Of a stretch of DNA of 46,353 nucleotides, positions 1 through 8,319 are shown piece by piece. The translations under genes and the position numbers were made by a program. The DNA lies in the NCBI GenBank assembly GCA_046497505.1, contig JAWOFN010000123.1, forward strand, positions 1-46,353. Reading direction: 5' to 3'. Source of the stretch: JAWOFN01 sp046497505 [NCBI: bacterium] (GTDB lineage: Bacteria > Blakebacterota > Blakebacteria > Blakebacterales). The notes under the pieces were generated by a model. That model was not told where the DNA came from, searched no databases, and worked only from the letters and a program-made list of their open reading frames with translations. Each line of letters opens with the position of its first letter. The first letter of the stretch is position 1.

Positions 1-1052
1 CGCCGCTCAGGTTCTGCGGGTTCTGTCAGCCCCTGCTCTGGCGCGCAGTCTGTCAATTGCTGGCCGGCGGTATGTCGAAGTACACCACAGCTGGCGGTCG
101 AGTGCGCATCGGCTCGCGGGTGCCCCGGCACCCCCGCTTCCCACGCCCCGGCCAGCAGGCGGAGAGCGGTGTCCACCTCGCGCCCGCGGCCGGGAGCGGA
201 GATGAGGGTCAGCGTCGGTCCGGAGTCCCCGCCGATCCGCCCGGCGAGCTCGTCGAAGGAGAGGAACTCCCGCGCGGCCTCGTCCCCGGGGTACACCCGC
301 GGCTCTCCCGCCATCTCCTCCCAATGGGCCCGCAGCGCTCCGGCATAGGCCTCCGATTCCGGATACCACGGCAGGTAGAGCCCCCCAAGGCCCCCGGTGA
401 TCCAGGCGTCCAGGAGCGCCTGCTGCCCCCCGGTCACGTCGTAGAAGCCGTACACCCGGATCCGCTGCGGGGGCACGGGCCCGCCCCGGACCTCCGCCGC
501 CTCCCGGAGCAGGGACTCGTCGTCCACCGCGTCCCGGGCCTCCAGTCCGGAAAGGTAGCCTTCCAGGAGCTCCGCCACCGCACGGAGACGGTCCGACGAG
601 CGTCCGCCGCCCCCCCGTGCCAGGCCGCGGACCTCGTCGGGGTCCACCCCGGCCTCACGGAGGTCGTAGACCGATTTCGCAGCCGCCTCCAGCAGGGAGG
701 GGGTGACCTCCAGGTCGGTTCCCAGCAGACCGCGGAGCCGGCCCATGCGCTCCCGGAGGACCCCTCGGAGGAGGAGGTCGCGGCCCAGCAGGTCCAGCCG
801 CCTGGAGCTCCCCCCCCCCTCCCCGGAGCGGATCCGCTCCGCCGCCTCCTCGAGACGGATCACCCTCAGCCCGGCGACCGCTCCCAGCCCCGAGGCGAGG
901 AGGTGCTGGAGGTGCCGCACCAGGCCGACATGGGGGACCACCACCCAGTGTTCGGTGAAGAGACCCCCCTCTCGATGCTCTTCCCGGATCCCCTCCAGCA
1001 GCGCCCCTTCCAGGGCCTCCCACGGCCCTATATGCAGTCTCTCGCCGCTCAT
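1..1052 (-). CDS. AddB-like PD-(D/E)XK nuclease/helicase subunit, N-terminal part only
   Basis: The frame opens at ATG 1052 and stays open to the left edge, giving about 350 residues of a longer protein. The start reads like the degenerate UvrD-like N-terminus of AddB-type exonuclease subunits: a beta-strand 'HWVVVPHVGLVRHLQ' around residues 35-50, then an 'AGLRVIRLEEAAERI' segment, and near residue 215 the 'RVYGFYDVTGGQQALLD' stretch typical of the family. No Walker A motif is visible, as is common in this group. The C-terminal nuclease motif would lie outside the window. Members process DNA ends for recombination repair. The ATG overlaps the TGA of the glycosyltransferase gene by four bases, so it is the last visible gene of a three-gene operon. 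The final 40 residues before the edge look unlike the family, so a frameshift or poor end sequence near position 130 is possible. Confidence 0.6.
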   Translation of the reverse strand, partial: MSGERLHIGPWEALEGALLEGIREEHREGGLFTEHWVVVPHVGLVRHLQHLLASGLGAVAGLRVIRLEEAAERIRSGEGGGSSRRLDLLGRDLLLRGVLRERMGRLRGLLGTDLEVTPSLLEAAAKSVYDLREAGVDPDEVRGLARGGGGRSSDRLRAVAELLEGYLSGLEARDAVDDESLLREAAEVRGGPVPPQRIRVYGFYDVTGGQQALLDAWITGGLGGLYLPWYPESEAYAGALRAHWEEMAGEPRVYPGDEAAREFLSFDELAGRIGGDSGPTLTLISAPGRGREVDTALRLLAGAWEAGVPGHPRADAHSTASCGVLRHTAGQQLTDCAPEQGLTEPAEPER

Positions 1053-2137
1053 GTGCCCTCCAGGATGATCTCACAGGCCCGACGCGCGGACTCCCGGGGC
1101 CGATAGCCGATCGGTATCCCCCCGCTCTCCCGGGCCCGCTCCAGGTCCCGGGGAAGGTCCATCTCGGCCTGCTGGACGGTGTGCACCCATCCCCTCCGGG
1201 CCGCACGGCGGGCCAGGTAGAGCTGTTCGGTCTGCCCGGGGGTGGGGACCAGCAGCGCCTTCCCCCCGAGTGCTGCCAGTTCCATCAGGGTACTGTAGCC
1301 TGACCGGCAGACCACCATCCGGGCACGCCGCATCCTGCTCAGCATGGCGTCGGCGTCCAGGTACTCGTGCACGACCAGGCCCTCTTCCGGCTCCTCGCGC
1401 CCCGTCCCCCCGGGGAGCCCCAGGGCCACCTCCCTGCGTCCGGGCAGCGACCGGATCTGCTGCATGACCAGGTGTTCCAGGATGGTGCGCTGGGGCTCGG
1501 GACCCGAGATGCTGACGAAGAGGTCGAGGGGCCCGCCCTCTTCTCCCCCCTCGCCGGGGACGAGACGGGAAAGGGGCCCTGTGAACACGTGCCGTGATCG
1601 GTCGGCACCGCGGTGTCCGCGGGTCAGGCGCCCCGAGAGGAGTCCCCCCTCCTCATCCGGGAGGTCGGGGACCAGCACCCTCTCGAACCGCCTGTGGTAC
1701 CGGGCGTTGAAGAGCCCCCCCACCACCTCGAAGGGGCGCAGGGTCCCCGGAGCGATGAAGCGAAGCTGGTGGGTCAGGAAATAGCTCGGGACCCCGGGAT
1801 GCCAGCATCCGTACCGGTGGTCGCTCACCACCCGTTCGGCCCCCAGCTCCTCGACCAGCCGAAGGAGGGTCTCGTGCTCCTGCTGTATCGTGCGCAGCAT
1901 CCGGGGGGCCTGGAGGATCAGCCCCGGGAGCCCGGCTCCTCTCCGACCGTAGCGGAGGGCGTAGGGGGGCAGCCCCACGCTCTCCCGGTCGGGACACTCC
2001 CTGCGCAGCAGGCTCAGCGCGCTGCCGGCACTCCCCACCGTCACCCGGCACCCCTCCTCCTCCAGGGCCCGGATCACGGGAAGGCTGCGGGTGGCGTGCC
2101 CCAGCCCCATGTCCAGTACCGCATAGAAGACTCTCAT
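1049..2137 (-). CDS. MJ1255/VC2487-type glycosyltransferase (GT28-like)
   Basis: A 362-residue protein with the start chosen at ATG 2137, because the family motif 'DMGLGHATRSLPVIRAL' must lie at the N-terminus; it begins at residue 9. This glycine-rich loop followed by a helix is the nucleotide-sugar transferase start seen in MurG-like enzymes. The C-terminal half has the second Rossmann domain, with 'VVCRSGYSTLMELAALG' and 'PTPGQTEQLYLARRAA' near residues 285-325, the usual donor-binding region of the GT28/GT1 fold. It fits the MJ1255/VC2487 family of uncharacterised glycosyltransferases. The donor and acceptor cannot be told from sequence. It starts seven bases after the hydrolase stop and overlaps the next gene by four bases, so all three should be co-transcribed. 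Confidence 0.8.
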   Translation of the reverse strand: MRVFYAVLDMGLGHATRSLPVIRALEEEGCRVTVGSAGSALSLLRRECPDRESVGLPPYALRYGRRGAGLPGLILQAPRMLRTIQQEHETLLRLVEELGAERVVSDHRYGCWHPGVPSYFLTHQLRFIAPGTLRPFEVVGGLFNARYHRRFERVLVPDLPDEEGGLLSGRLTRGHRGADRSRHVFTGPLSRLVPGEGGEEGGPLDLFVSISGPEPQRTILEHLVMQQIRSLPGRREVALGLPGGTGREEPEEGLVVHEYLDADAMLSRMRRARMVVCRSGYSTLMELAALGGKALLVPTPGQTEQLYLARRAARRGWVHTVQQAEMDLPRDLERARESGGIPIGYRPRESARRACEIILEGT

Positions 2138-2144
2138 GCCCTCA

Positions 2145-3059
2145 TCACCCGGCTCGCTCCGATCCCTGCGTGATGAAATCCACGGCCCGCGAGACCACCT
2201 CCGGGTCCCGGAGGATCTTCCGGTGTCCCAGCCCCCGGGTCTCCACCAGTCCCGCACCCTTCCATGCCTCCACCACCCTTCGGGCGTGCTCCTCGGGGAC
2301 CACCGAGTCCTCCTGGTCGTGGAAGACCAGCAGGGGCGGCGGGTCGGGGGGTGCCATCCGCTCCGGCTGGAGCGTGTCCCAGGGCACACCGGTGCGCTCA
2401 CGGAAGACCTCCTCCATCCTCTCCCTCACCTCATCGGTGAAACCCATCTGTCGGGTGAAGAATACGGCGAAGTAGTCCAGGTCCCCCGGAGGACTCACGA
2501 ACACCGCGCGCCGGACCCCCAGCCCCCTCCGCATGCCCACCGCCGCGGCCCAGCAGCCCACGCTGTGGGCGATGATGCCGTGGAACCCGCCCAGCTTCTC
2601 CTCCAGTTCCACCAGGCCCCTTCCGATGTCCGGCGCCGTGGTGGTCCGCCCCTCGGAGTCACCGTGGGCCGGAGCGTCATAGGTGATCACCTGGAAGCCG
2701 CGGGAGGTGATCGGTACCACGAAGGGCACCATCCGGCTCCCCCTGCTCCCCCAGCCGTGATGGAGGAATACGATGGGCCCCTCGCCCCACCGCCAGCAGG
2801 CGAGCTGCCGCCCCTCGACCTCCATGCGGAAGGCGCGGGCGCCGGCCAGGGTCTCTTCCTCCTCCGGGCGCACCTTCCCCCGCCGGGGACGGCCGAACAG
2901 ATAGGTAGCGAGGCGCACGGCCGCGGGCGGGGCGAGACGGGAGAGCCCCCCGAGCAGCATCCGCACCGGTGCGGGCGCCCGGTAGAGGTCGGCGGCTGGC
3001 TGTTCCCTTCTGTCCTGGCTGCTTGAAGACACGGCCCGGTCCCTGATACAGGTTCCCAT
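2145..3059 (-). CDS. alpha/beta hydrolase
   Basis: A single-domain alpha/beta hydrolase of 304 residues from ATG 3059. The oxyanion-hole region is 'HHGWGSRGSRM' (H100-H101-G-W), the nucleophile is S166 in 'IIAHSVGCWAAAV', the acid is probably D251 in 'FHDQEDSVVP', and the base is H279 in 'GLGHRKIL'. All catalytic positions are therefore present. No signal peptide is evident, so it should be cytoplasmic; the substrate is unknown. A shorter start at ATG 2960 would give a protein beginning 'MLLGGLSRLAPP', which resembles many family members, and neither start has a convincing Shine-Dalgarno sequence. It is the first gene of the operon with the glycosyltransferase and AddB-like genes and is divergent from the symporter gene. 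Confidence 0.8.
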   Translation of the reverse strand: MGTCIRDRAVSSSSQDRREQPAADLYRAPAPVRMLLGGLSRLAPPAAVRLATYLFGRPRRGKVRPEEEETLAGARAFRMEVEGRQLACWRWGEGPIVFLHHGWGSRGSRMVPFVVPITSRGFQVITYDAPAHGDSEGRTTTAPDIGRGLVELEEKLGGFHGIIAHSVGCWAAAVGMRRGLGVRRAVFVSPPGDLDYFAVFFTRQMGFTDEVRERMEEVFRERTGVPWDTLQPERMAPPDPPPLLVFHDQEDSVVPEEHARRVVEAWKGAGLVETRGLGHRKILRDPEVVSRAVDFITQGSERAG

Positions 3060-3147
3060 AGGTCGATCGAGGGGCGTGCCCTGAGCGACACCCCGACAGG
3101 CTACTAGATACCGGCACCCCCGGACACCCCCGGCAGCGGATGTGCGC

Positions 3148-4737
3148 ATGCAGACCCTGGACTGGCTCATCATCGCTTTTTACGCGGCGGGCATGATCCT
3201 GCTGGGGTGGTACGTGGGGCGGAACCAGGCCAGCGGTGAGGACTACTACCTGGCAGGCCGCCGCCTCGGGTGGTTCCCGGTGGGGGTGTCCACCATGGCC
3301 ACCCAGCTCGGCGCCATCTCCTTCATCTCGGCCCCCGCCTTCGTGGGGCTCCGGCCGGGCGGGGGCCTGATCTGGCTGGGCTACGAACTGGCGGTGCCCG
3401 CGGCGGTCCTCCTCATCATGGCCGTGGTCCTCCCGGTCTACCATTACATGCGGGTCACCAGTGTCTACGAGATGCTGGAACGGCGCTTCGACGTGCGGGT
3501 GCGGGTGACGGTGAGCCTCATCTTCCAGATCAGCCGCGGTCTGGCCACCGGGGTGACCATATACGCGGCGGCCATCGTGGTCTCGGTCACCGCCGGGATA
3601 CCCCTCTGGCTCACCATCGTGCTCACCGGGGCGGTGGCCATGGTGTACGAGCTCTTCGGCGGTATCCACATCGACATCCTCTCCGACACGATCCAGATGA
3701 TCATCCTCCTCTTCGGGATCCTCCTGGTGGGGGTGGTGGGCCTCTCGGCGGTGGGCGGATGGTCCGCCGTGCAGGCGGCCCTCGACCCCGCCCGGTTCCA
3801 GGCGGTGGACTTCACCGCCCACGGTCTCGGGGACGGCCGGGACTTCGGCTTCTGGCCCCTCTTCTTCGGCGGTCTCTTCCTCTACCTCTCCTACTACGGG
3901 AGCGACCAGAGCCAGGTGCAGCGGGAACTCTCCACCCGGAGCCTGGACGCGGCCAAGGGGTCCCTCCTCTTCAACGGACTGGCTCGCTTCCCCATCGTCC
4001 TGGCCTACTGTACGGTGGGACTGATCCTGGGAGCCTGGGCGGCGAACCATCCCGAGTTCCTCGCCACGCTCCCCGGGGGGAACGTGGACTACATGCTCCC
4101 CATGTTCATCCGGGAGCACCTGCCAGTGGGGCTCACCGGCTTCATCTTCGTGGCCATCTTCGCAGCGGCCATGTCGAACCTGGACTCCTCCATCAACAGC
4201 CTGAGTGCCGCCACCATGGAGGACGTCTACAAGAAGCTGCGTCCCGACCGCCTGACCGAGGCGCAGGAACTCCGGCTGGGCAAGCTCTTCACCCTGGGCT
4301 GGGGGGTCTTCTGCGTGGGCTTCGCCTTCTACGCCGGGGACATCTCCCCCACGGTCATCGAGAGCATCAACAAGATCGGCTCCGCCTTCTACGGTCCGGT
4401 CTTCGCCGTCTTCCTCACCGGCATCGTCTTCCGCCGGGCCGCCCCCGCCGGGGCGCTTACCGGACTGGTCCTGGGGGTGGGGACCAACCTGGCCCTCTGG
4501 CTCTTCGCCCCCGGTGTCTCCTGGCTGTGGTGGAACCTCTTCGGCTTCCTGCTGGCCGCGGTCAGCGTGATGCTCTGGCCCCGGGTCCGGGGTGAGGCAC
4601 ACGCTGCGGCCGACGAGGTCATCTTCCCCATGCCGGGGGAGCGCCCGATCTGGCGGCGTTCCTACATCCTGCTGGCCCTCTATACGGCTCTTCTCATCCT
4701 CGTACTCCTCCTGCTCCCCTCCCTCATGGCCGGCTGA
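3148..4737 (+). CDS. sodium:solute symporter (SSS family)
   Basis: An integral membrane protein of 529 residues with about 13 hydrophobic segments. The N-terminus 'LDWLIIAFYAAGMILLGWYVG' is the first helix, followed by 'GEDYYLAGRRLGWFPVGVS', the classic SSS signature after helix 1. The loop 'AAAMSNLDSSINSLSAATMEDVYKK' near residue 350 contains the serine/asparagine sodium-site helix of the family. Length and topology match full-length SSS transporters, which couple sodium entry to uptake of sugars, amino acids or organic acids; the substrate cannot be assigned. GTG 3142 is an alternative start six bases upstream. It is a single gene, divergent from the hydrolase operon, and is followed by 373 bases of noncoding DNA ending in a strong terminator. 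Confidence 0.9.
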   Translation: MQTLDWLIIAFYAAGMILLGWYVGRNQASGEDYYLAGRRLGWFPVGVSTMATQLGAISFISAPAFVGLRPGGGLIWLGYELAVPAAVLLIMAVVLPVYHYMRVTSVYEMLERRFDVRVRVTVSLIFQISRGLATGVTIYAAAIVVSVTAGIPLWLTIVLTGAVAMVYELFGGIHIDILSDTIQMIILLFGILLVGVVGLSAVGGWSAVQAALDPARFQAVDFTAHGLGDGRDFGFWPLFFGGLFLYLSYYGSDQSQVQRELSTRSLDAAKGSLLFNGLARFPIVLAYCTVGLILGAWAANHPEFLATLPGGNVDYMLPMFIREHLPVGLTGFIFVAIFAAAMSNLDSSINSLSAATMEDVYKKLRPDRLTEAQELRLGKLFTLGWGVFCVGFAFYAGDISPTVIESINKIGSAFYGPVFAVFLTGIVFRRAAPAGALTGLVLGVGTNLALWLFAPGVSWLWWNLFGFLLAAVSVMLWPRVRGEAHAAADEVIFPMPGERPIWRRSYILLALYTALLILVLLLLPSLMAG

Positions 4738-4920
4738 TCCAGGCCCCTCCCCGGGCAGGCCTTGAACCTGTCACAGCCATGATGTACATAGGGGGTGAGA
4801 TCGATCCGCGACCGTCCCGCAGCGACGGGGCCGGCGCGGCGGTACCCCCGGGATCTCGGGCGGTTCCGGGGACCGGGCGGGTGTGGGTCCCGCCGATGTG
4901 GATACGTCCGGGGAGGAGGT

Positions 4921-5016
4921 GATCCAGCCAGTGGATAATCAACGGTACGGCTTAGCGGAGGTGGCGACCCCGTAAGGGGGACCTCCCGAGCGCACGTGGC
5001 GCCACTGGAGGGGATC
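4921..5016 (+). ncRNA. candidate structured RNA between convergent genes
   Basis: This 96-base stretch folds by inspection into a long closed structure. The outer stem pairs GATCC (4921-4925) with GGATC (5012-5016), and after a small AG/AGG internal loop CCAGTGG (4928-4934) with CCACTGG (5002-5008). Inside is a second helix, GGAGGT (4957-4962) with ACCTCC (4981-4986), whose internal loop leads to CCCC-GTAA-GGGG (4968-4979), a GNRA tetraloop. The GA pairs on both sides of that internal loop resemble a kink-turn, with one extra base. No matching open reading frame is present. A possible promoter lies upstream (TTGAAC at 4752, 17 bases, TACATA at 4775), and a terminator follows at 5045-5100. It may be an independent small RNA, or the 3' untranslated region of the symporter mRNA. 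I could not match it to 5S, 4.5S/SRP, RNase P or tmRNA. Confidence 0.45.
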
Positions 5017-5044
5017 CCCTGGACACGGGGTGACCCACGCCACC

Positions 5045-5100
5045 GCTGCAAAGCTCAAGGGCTCCGGGGCTTCGTCCCCGGGGCCCTTCTTGTTTGCAGC
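5045..5100 (+). terminator. intrinsic terminator, probably bidirectional
   Basis: A 13-bp stem (one T-G wobble) runs from 5057 to 5088 with a CTTCGT loop and is followed by TTCTTGTTT. It is flanked by a further 8-bp inverted repeat, GCTGCAAA (5045-5052) and TTTGCAGC (5093-5100). It lies between the convergent symporter and propeller genes and can serve both strands. Confidence 0.85.
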
Positions 5101-5110
5101 TCCCTGCACC

Positions 5111-6346
5111 TCACTCCGGGTAGTGGAAGCCCTCCACTGCCGGACGCATCCGGAAGACCACCAGCTCCTGGGCACCCGTCTCCTCGTCCTCGATCACGCT
5201 CAGCACGTGACCGTGCATATGCTGACTCCTCCGGGCAGGATATGCAGCCTCACCGAGGTACTCCCCTTCCGGGCTGAAGACCTTCAGTACCGGGGAAGAC
5301 TCCGGGGCGAACGGGTTGGGACCCGCAGCCCACAGGTATCCCCTGTCGTCCACCCTCACCCCGCTCCAGAATCCTTTCGGGTCCTGGAACTCCGCATGCT
5401 CGATCCGTGCCTCGGCCATCCTCCGGCGGGAATCGTCGCGGGCCTCTTCCACAGCGCCCCGAAGGTCTTCCATGATCGCCTCGCGCTCCTCGGTCGCCAC
5501 CGACTCCGGCTGTGCGTCCAGGCGGATCCGCCGCTGCAGCCGTCCGTCCAGGCCGTAGTATCCGATCACCGGATCACGTCCGGTGGTCATGACCAGCCCG
5601 TGGTCAGGATGGTAGTCCACACCTGGCCTGCCGCTGAAGTAGATCGGTGCCATACCTCCCACCCTGATATCGGGGAGGAAGATCTGGAAGGAGACCCGAA
5701 CGCTGTCGGAGAGCACGGAAGCCAGGGTGTCGCCGTCCGCCGAGAGGATCACCGCCGCGGCCGTGTTGTGACGGTACTCGTTCATCGAACCGCGCTGGTA
5801 GTCCCCGAGGAGCATCCGTTCGTCCCCTGGACCGAACCGGAACCGTTGGATCGTCATCCTGGACCGGGTGAGGGGCACAGAGTCGATGAACGTCCCGTCG
5901 GTCTTGAAACGTGATGCCCGGAAGAGCCTTCTGTCGAAGACCGTCACCACACCCTTCTCGACCGCCTCCACGGAAGGGAACCGGAACTCACCCGGCCCCT
6001 CCCCCTCCCTGCCGATGTCGTGACTATACCGTCCTGTCGGGCCGAAACAGGCGATCCTGCTCTGTCCCCAGTCCGTCACGTAGAACCAGCCCCCCTCGTC
6101 CATGACGAAGTAGGAGGGGCGGGAGAGGAGACTCTCGGGCCGCTCCTCGTCCTGCTGGAGGCGGAGGACCTCTTCATAGGTGAAGAGCGGCTCCTCATAC
6201 AGCGGGCCGCCTGAGGTGACGGCGGTGGCCACCCCCTCTTCCATCACCACCTCGAAAGCGTGGACGGCCGGTTCTTCCTGCGACCCGCAGCCGGTCATGA
6301 TGCCGGCGATGAGGAGCAGCGCGACTCGCCTCGCTGATCGGTTCAT
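5111..6346 (-). CDS. 6-bladed beta-propeller lipoprotein
   Basis: A 411-residue secreted lipoprotein: basic N-terminus, hydrophobic core 'RRVALLLIAGIMTGCG' and lipobox cysteine C20. The mature part carries propeller-like repeats of about 40-60 residues with blade motifs such as 'GWFYVTDWGQSRIACFGPTG' and 'GYLWAAGPNPFAP...VLKVFSPEGEYLG'. The segment 'GREGEGPGEFRFP' is typical of the 6-bladed propeller family common in Bacteroidota and Gemmatimonadota. A charged helical insertion (residues about 285-325) interrupts the blades. Such proteins usually bind ligands at the cell surface; no enzymatic motif is visible. It is divergent from the serine hydrolase gene. Confidence 0.75.
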   Translation of the reverse strand: MNRSARRVALLLIAGIMTGCGSQEEPAVHAFEVVMEEGVATAVTSGGPLYEEPLFTYEEVLRLQQDEERPESLLSRPSYFVMDEGGWFYVTDWGQSRIACFGPTGRYSHDIGREGEGPGEFRFPSVEAVEKGVVTVFDRRLFRASRFKTDGTFIDSVPLTRSRMTIQRFRFGPGDERMLLGDYQRGSMNEYRHNTAAAVILSADGDTLASVLSDSVRVSFQIFLPDIRVGGMAPIYFSGRPGVDYHPDHGLVMTTGRDPVIGYYGLDGRLQRRIRLDAQPESVATEEREAIMEDLRGAVEEARDDSRRRMAEARIEHAEFQDPKGFWSGVRVDDRGYLWAAGPNPFAPESSPVLKVFSPEGEYLGEAAYPARRSQHMHGHVLSVIEDEETGAQELVVFRMRPAVEGFHYPE

Positions 6347-6491
6347 GTCCGACTCCTGTTTTTATCGGGGGAACGGTGGGCGTTCCATGGACTGCTCATG
6401 CACCTGGGTCGTTTAGTGACAACGGGATGAACATACGCTCGGGGGTGGCTGTAGGAGGAGACGGCACCCGACGCTTTGCAGGAGGACCGAC

Positions 6492-7739
6492 ATGCGGCCC
6501 CGACACCTGTTCCCGACCCTGATCGCTGCTCTGCTTTTCATCCTGCAGGGCTCCAGCCCCCTCCACCAGGACCACCGCTACTTCCCAGATCCCGGGCCCT
6601 CGTGGGAGCATCGGGCTCCCTCCGAGGTGGGCATGGACGCCGGCCGGGTCGAGGAGGCTGTGGCCTTCGCCCAGGAGATCGAGACCTCCGGGAGCGCGGA
6701 CCTGGAGGCGGCCCATCTCACCGGCTTCGGTCGGGAGCCCCTGGGGGACGCGGTGGGTCCCTTCCGGACCCGGGGTCCGGCCAGCGGGGTCATCGTGCGG
6801 AAGGGCTACATCGTGGCCGAGTGGGGAGATCCTCACCGGGTGGACATGACCTTCAGCGTGACGAAGAGCTTCCTCTCCTCCACCGTGGGCGCGGCCTTCG
6901 ACCGGGGCCTGATCCGGAGCGTGCAGGACACGGTGGCGGACTACATGGCCCCGATCCATGCCCTGGACCCCGCCTCGGTGATGGCCCGGGACGATCGGGG
7001 CCGTTTCCCCCGGCGCTCCCAGCCCTTCATCCCCTTCGCCTCCGAGCACAACCGGAGGATCACATGGGAGCACCTGCTCCGGCAGACCAGCGACTGGTCG
7101 GGGACCCTGTGGGGGAAACCGGACTGGGCCGACCGCCCTGCCCGGGACCCCGGGCAATGGCTCGATCGGGAACTCCGGGAGCCGGGGACGGCCTACGAGT
7201 ACAACGATACCCGGGTGAACCTGCTGGCCCTGGCGGCCACGAACGTCTGGCGACGGCCGCTCCCCGGGGTGCTGAGGGAGTACGTGATGGATCCCATCGG
7301 GGCCTCCCCCACCTGGCGCTGGCACGGCTACGAGAACTCGTGGGTCCTGCTGGACGGTCTGGAGGTCCAGGTCCCCAGCGGCGGGGGCCACTGGGGGGGC
7401 GGCATGTTCATCAGCGCCCGCGACATGGCCCGGTTCGGCTACCTGACCCTGAACGAGGGGCGATGGGGGGACCAGCAGGTCCTCTCGCAGGAGTGGATCG
7501 GGATGGCCCGGAGCCCGGAACCGGCGAACCCCGGGTACGGGTTCATGAACTTCTTCCTCAACACGGGGCAGCGCCGGCTCCCCTCCGCACCGGAGGAGGC
7601 CTTCGTCCACCTGGGCGCGGGGACGAACATGGTCTACGCGGACCCGGTGAACGACCTGGTCATCGTGGCCCGCTGGATCGACCAGCGGAGGATGGACGAG
7701 CTGGTGGAGGCGGTGATCGCATCGATCGATGAGAGGTGA
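6492..7739 (+). CDS. secreted serine hydrolase, beta-lactamase family
   Basis: A 415-residue protein with an N-terminal hydrophobic segment (residues 7-20) suggesting export. The catalytic S-x-x-K is S122-V-T-K125 in 'MTFSVTKSFLSS'. A Y237-N-D motif in 'PGTAYEYNDTRVNLLA' sits where the family usually has Y-x-N, and 'HLGAGTNMVYADP' near the C-terminus stands in for the KTG/HxG motif. These place it in the class C beta-lactamase/DD-peptidase fold (Pfam Beta-lactamase), whose members are often esterases or peptidases rather than true beta-lactamases. A good ribosome-binding site (AGGAGG) precedes the ATG by six bases. No regulator is adjacent. Confidence 0.85.
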   Translation: MRPRHLFPTLIAALLFILQGSSPLHQDHRYFPDPGPSWEHRAPSEVGMDAGRVEEAVAFAQEIETSGSADLEAAHLTGFGREPLGDAVGPFRTRGPASGVIVRKGYIVAEWGDPHRVDMTFSVTKSFLSSTVGAAFDRGLIRSVQDTVADYMAPIHALDPASVMARDDRGRFPRRSQPFIPFASEHNRRITWEHLLRQTSDWSGTLWGKPDWADRPARDPGQWLDRELREPGTAYEYNDTRVNLLALAATNVWRRPLPGVLREYVMDPIGASPTWRWHGYENSWVLLDGLEVQVPSGGGHWGGGMFISARDMARFGYLTLNEGRWGDQQVLSQEWIGMARSPEPANPGYGFMNFFLNTGQRRLPSAPEEAFVHLGAGTNMVYADPVNDLVIVARWIDQRRMDELVEAVIASIDER

Positions 7740-7783
7740 CTCCATCGGGACGCCGTCGTGGAGGATACACGCCGTCCGAGGAT

Positions 7784-8281
7784 TCAGCCACTCCGGGCAT
7801 GCTCGTCCACGACCCGCAGCAGGGTGGGGATGCGGTGGGGACCGTGCATCTCCGCGACCCGTCGGGCGGCCTCATCCAGATCGCAGCCGATAGCGGAGAC
7901 GTAGAGGGGGCGGCGGCTGCGGCCCCTGAGGACCGGCACGAAGTCGGCCGCTACCCCCAGGGTGTTCTTGGCCACACCGATCACCACGGGCCGGTACGGC
8001 AGCGCCTCGTGCAGGTGGGTTCCCAGTCCTTTGCCCGCCTCCTCCTCCAGGTGGACATACCCGTCGATGACCAGGGCCTCGAAGTCCCGGCCCGCTGCTT
8101 CCAGCACGGCCAGCAGCGGGCGCAGTTCACGCTCGAAGAAGCGGCCCGGGCGGTACGCGGCCTCGACGGGCAGCTCGATCCGCAGCAGCTCTGCGGGGTC
8201 AGGGTCTTCCCATTCACGGAAGAGGGCACAGGCCGCCAAGGCCTTTCCTTCCCGATAGTGCACATCCAGGACCGCATTCAT
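7784..8281 (-). CDS. nfi: endonuclease V-like protein, short form
   Basis: A 165-residue protein matching the endonuclease V core. D6 in 'AVLDVHYREG', E52 in 'YRPGRFFERELRP', D73 in 'ALVIDGYVHLEE' and K105 in 'VVIGVAKNTL' occupy the catalytic or conserved positions. Endonuclease V cuts one strand near deaminated bases, especially inosine. Classical enzymes are about 220 residues; here the roughly 40 residues before the first catalytic Asp are absent, and the usual 'GxGxxHPR' loop reads 'GYVHLEEEAGKGLGTHL'. The frame does continue upstream without family similarity, so ATG 8281 is preferred. It lies 38 bases downstream of the ADOP permease gene on the same strand. Confidence 0.75.
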   Translation of the reverse strand: MNAVLDVHYREGKALAACALFREWEDPDPAELLRIELPVEAAYRPGRFFERELRPLLAVLEAAGRDFEALVIDGYVHLEEEAGKGLGTHLHEALPYRPVVIGVAKNTLGVAADFVPVLRGRSRRPLYVSAIGCDLDEAARRVAEMHGPHRIPTLLRVVDEHARSG

Positions 8282-8319
8282 CGAGGACCATCCACCCACG
8301 GGCTGTCTGCTGTCCGCTC

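Noticed and set aside
2677-4602. 641-residue minus-strand frame opposite the symporter gene
   Set aside because: Composition is histidine/glutamate/proline-rich low complexity, a typical GC-rich antisense frame, and the plus strand holds a clear symporter.
4921-5016. 5S rRNA, SRP RNA, RNase P or tmRNA
   Set aside because: None of the conserved core sequences of these RNAs was found.
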